Shown here piece by piece: positions 30,001 to 30,673 of a stretch of 30,673 nt of DNA. Under the pieces are notes generated by a model, which was not told the DNA's origin, made no database searches, and saw nothing but the letters and a program-made list of their open reading frames with translations. The DNA is from Mesostigma viride (taxonomy: Eukaryota; Streptophyta; Mesostigmatophyceae; Mesostigmatales; Mesostigmataceae). The DNA is taken from positions 1 through 30,673 of the forward strand of contig RPFO01002100.1 in assembly GCA_009746045.1 (NCBI GenBank), given 5' to 3'. Both the position numbers and the translations under genes were made by a program. The first letter of the stretch is position 1. Each line of letters opens with the position of its first letter.

Positions 30001-30022
30001 CGCAAAGGTTTTCACCTTTGCG
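30001..30022. other. Perfect short hairpin
   Basis: CGCAAAGGT, loop TTTC, ACCTTTGCG: a 9-bp perfect stem. No T run follows, so it is not an obvious terminator. It lies between two copies of TATAGGCATGTGCGGC (29953 and 30040). Confidence 0.6.
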
Positions 30023-30618
30023 GAGTGTCTGATCAGAATATAGGCATGTGCGGCATGTCAGGGAGAACCTTTTGGGGGGTAGGGATTGATTTTGGAACAA
30101 ACTGGGAACTCCAGGTAGGTGCAGCATGCCTGCAGGTATTTGTCTATTTAGAAAAGACACAACAACAGCAAATGACGATGGACCTGATCCATCCTATCAC
30201 ACATACAGACCTCTTCGATAGGCATTGCACACATGATATGAGTGACCACGCAGGGGCCTGGTGTGTGCATGCCTGATGGAGCACACGATGGTTACATTGG
30301 AGTTACCCAGCACAAGTAACTTGCCAACTGGTCATCTTTACTAGTACACCCATGATTCCTAGCCTGACAATCATGAATCTTTTGTCTAGATACCAAGAAT
30401 AAGTACTATGCTGCCAGAGAATAACCAGTCTGCCAGTCATTACTAGTGTACCAGTCATGCTAGTCCATCAATAATGTGCGTGTGCGAGGCCAAGCAGGTC
30501 ACGCACCCACACAACGTGCGTTACTAGTGTGAAGGTGAAACACACACACAGCCTGCCACACCTAGAGGTCAAAAGCGCAGAAAGCGCACACCCACACAAG
30601 TACACAAAAAACAATGCG
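30023..30618. other. No recognisable gene
   Basis: Contains short repeats around CCAGTCAT and ACTAGT near 30320-30460 (for example TGCCAGTCATTACTAGTG), but no coding or RNA feature that I can support. Confidence 0.55.
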
Positions 30619-30635
30619 TGCACACACACGTACAT
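30619..30635. repeat. 17-bp match to the 40-bp satellite
   Basis: TGCACACACACGTACAT is identical to the central part of the satellite unit, 4.6 kb beyond the array edge. A CA run could give this by chance, but the CACGTACAT continuation is shared. Confidence 0.35.
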
Positions 30636-30637
30636 GT

Positions 30638-30673
30638 CAAACAAACAAACAAACAAACAAACAAAAACAAACA
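30638..30673. repeat. CAAA microsatellite at the window end
   Basis: CAAA tetramers running to the end of the window, with one longer A run. Confidence 0.95.

Overview
The window is eukaryotic, repeat-dominated DNA. It has an LTR retrotransposon with Ty1/copia-type reverse transcriptase and RNase H, about 16 kb of a 40-bp satellite, tRNA-like sequences with pol III B boxes, and a short array of TGTAGGG, one base from the plant/green-algal telomere repeat TTTAGGG. A broken tRNA resembling plastid-type tRNA-Ser also points, weakly, to a plastid-bearing lineage. I cannot name the organism, and I see no credible single-copy host gene.

Layout: (1) 1-4289, 40-bp satellite with many short-unit irregularities. 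(2) 4290-12765, a complete minus-strand LTR retrotransposon of 8,476 bp, with 454/455-bp LTRs that differ at two positions and a perfect 5-bp target duplication (ATTGC) taken from the satellite. (3) 12766-17534, the same satellite, here in a clear higher-order arrangement. (4) 17535-18758, a 1,224-bp insertion made of four near-perfect ~205-bp palindromes separated by three copies of a ~134-bp tRNA-like spacer, the first spacer inverted relative to the others. (5) 18759-26010, satellite again, becoming more varied to the right. (6) 26011-26190, CA-rich microsatellites. (7) 26191-30673, non-satellite DNA with a broken tRNA-Ser-like sequence, the telomere-like array, several short tandem duplications, five occurrences of a 14-bp palindrome around CAACGGCCGTTGG or one-base variants, and otherwise nothing recognisable.

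The retrotransposon reads, in its own direction: 5' LTR, primer-binding site, a long N-terminal region of unknown function, a capsid-like helical region, low-complexity KG and poly-Asn tracts, two zinc knuckles, integrase, aspartic protease, reverse transcriptase, RNase H, about 1 kb of non-coding DNA, 3' LTR. The protease lies between integrase and reverse transcriptase, which differs from both standard orders (gag-PR-INT-RT-RH for copia, gag-PR-RT-RH-INT for gypsy). The coding region is interrupted by six frame changes, all of the same -1 type. In such a young element this suggests either residual single-base deletion errors in the assembly or recent decay, with the gag/pol step possibly programmed.

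The huge open frames across the satellite are a composition effect: the consensus unit has no stop trinucleotide on either strand. The order of events can be partly read: the satellite was duplicated at higher order, then the palindrome cluster entered one duplicate. The matching empty site survives at 13889/13890, and the offset between duplicates rises by exactly 1,224 bp across the insertion.
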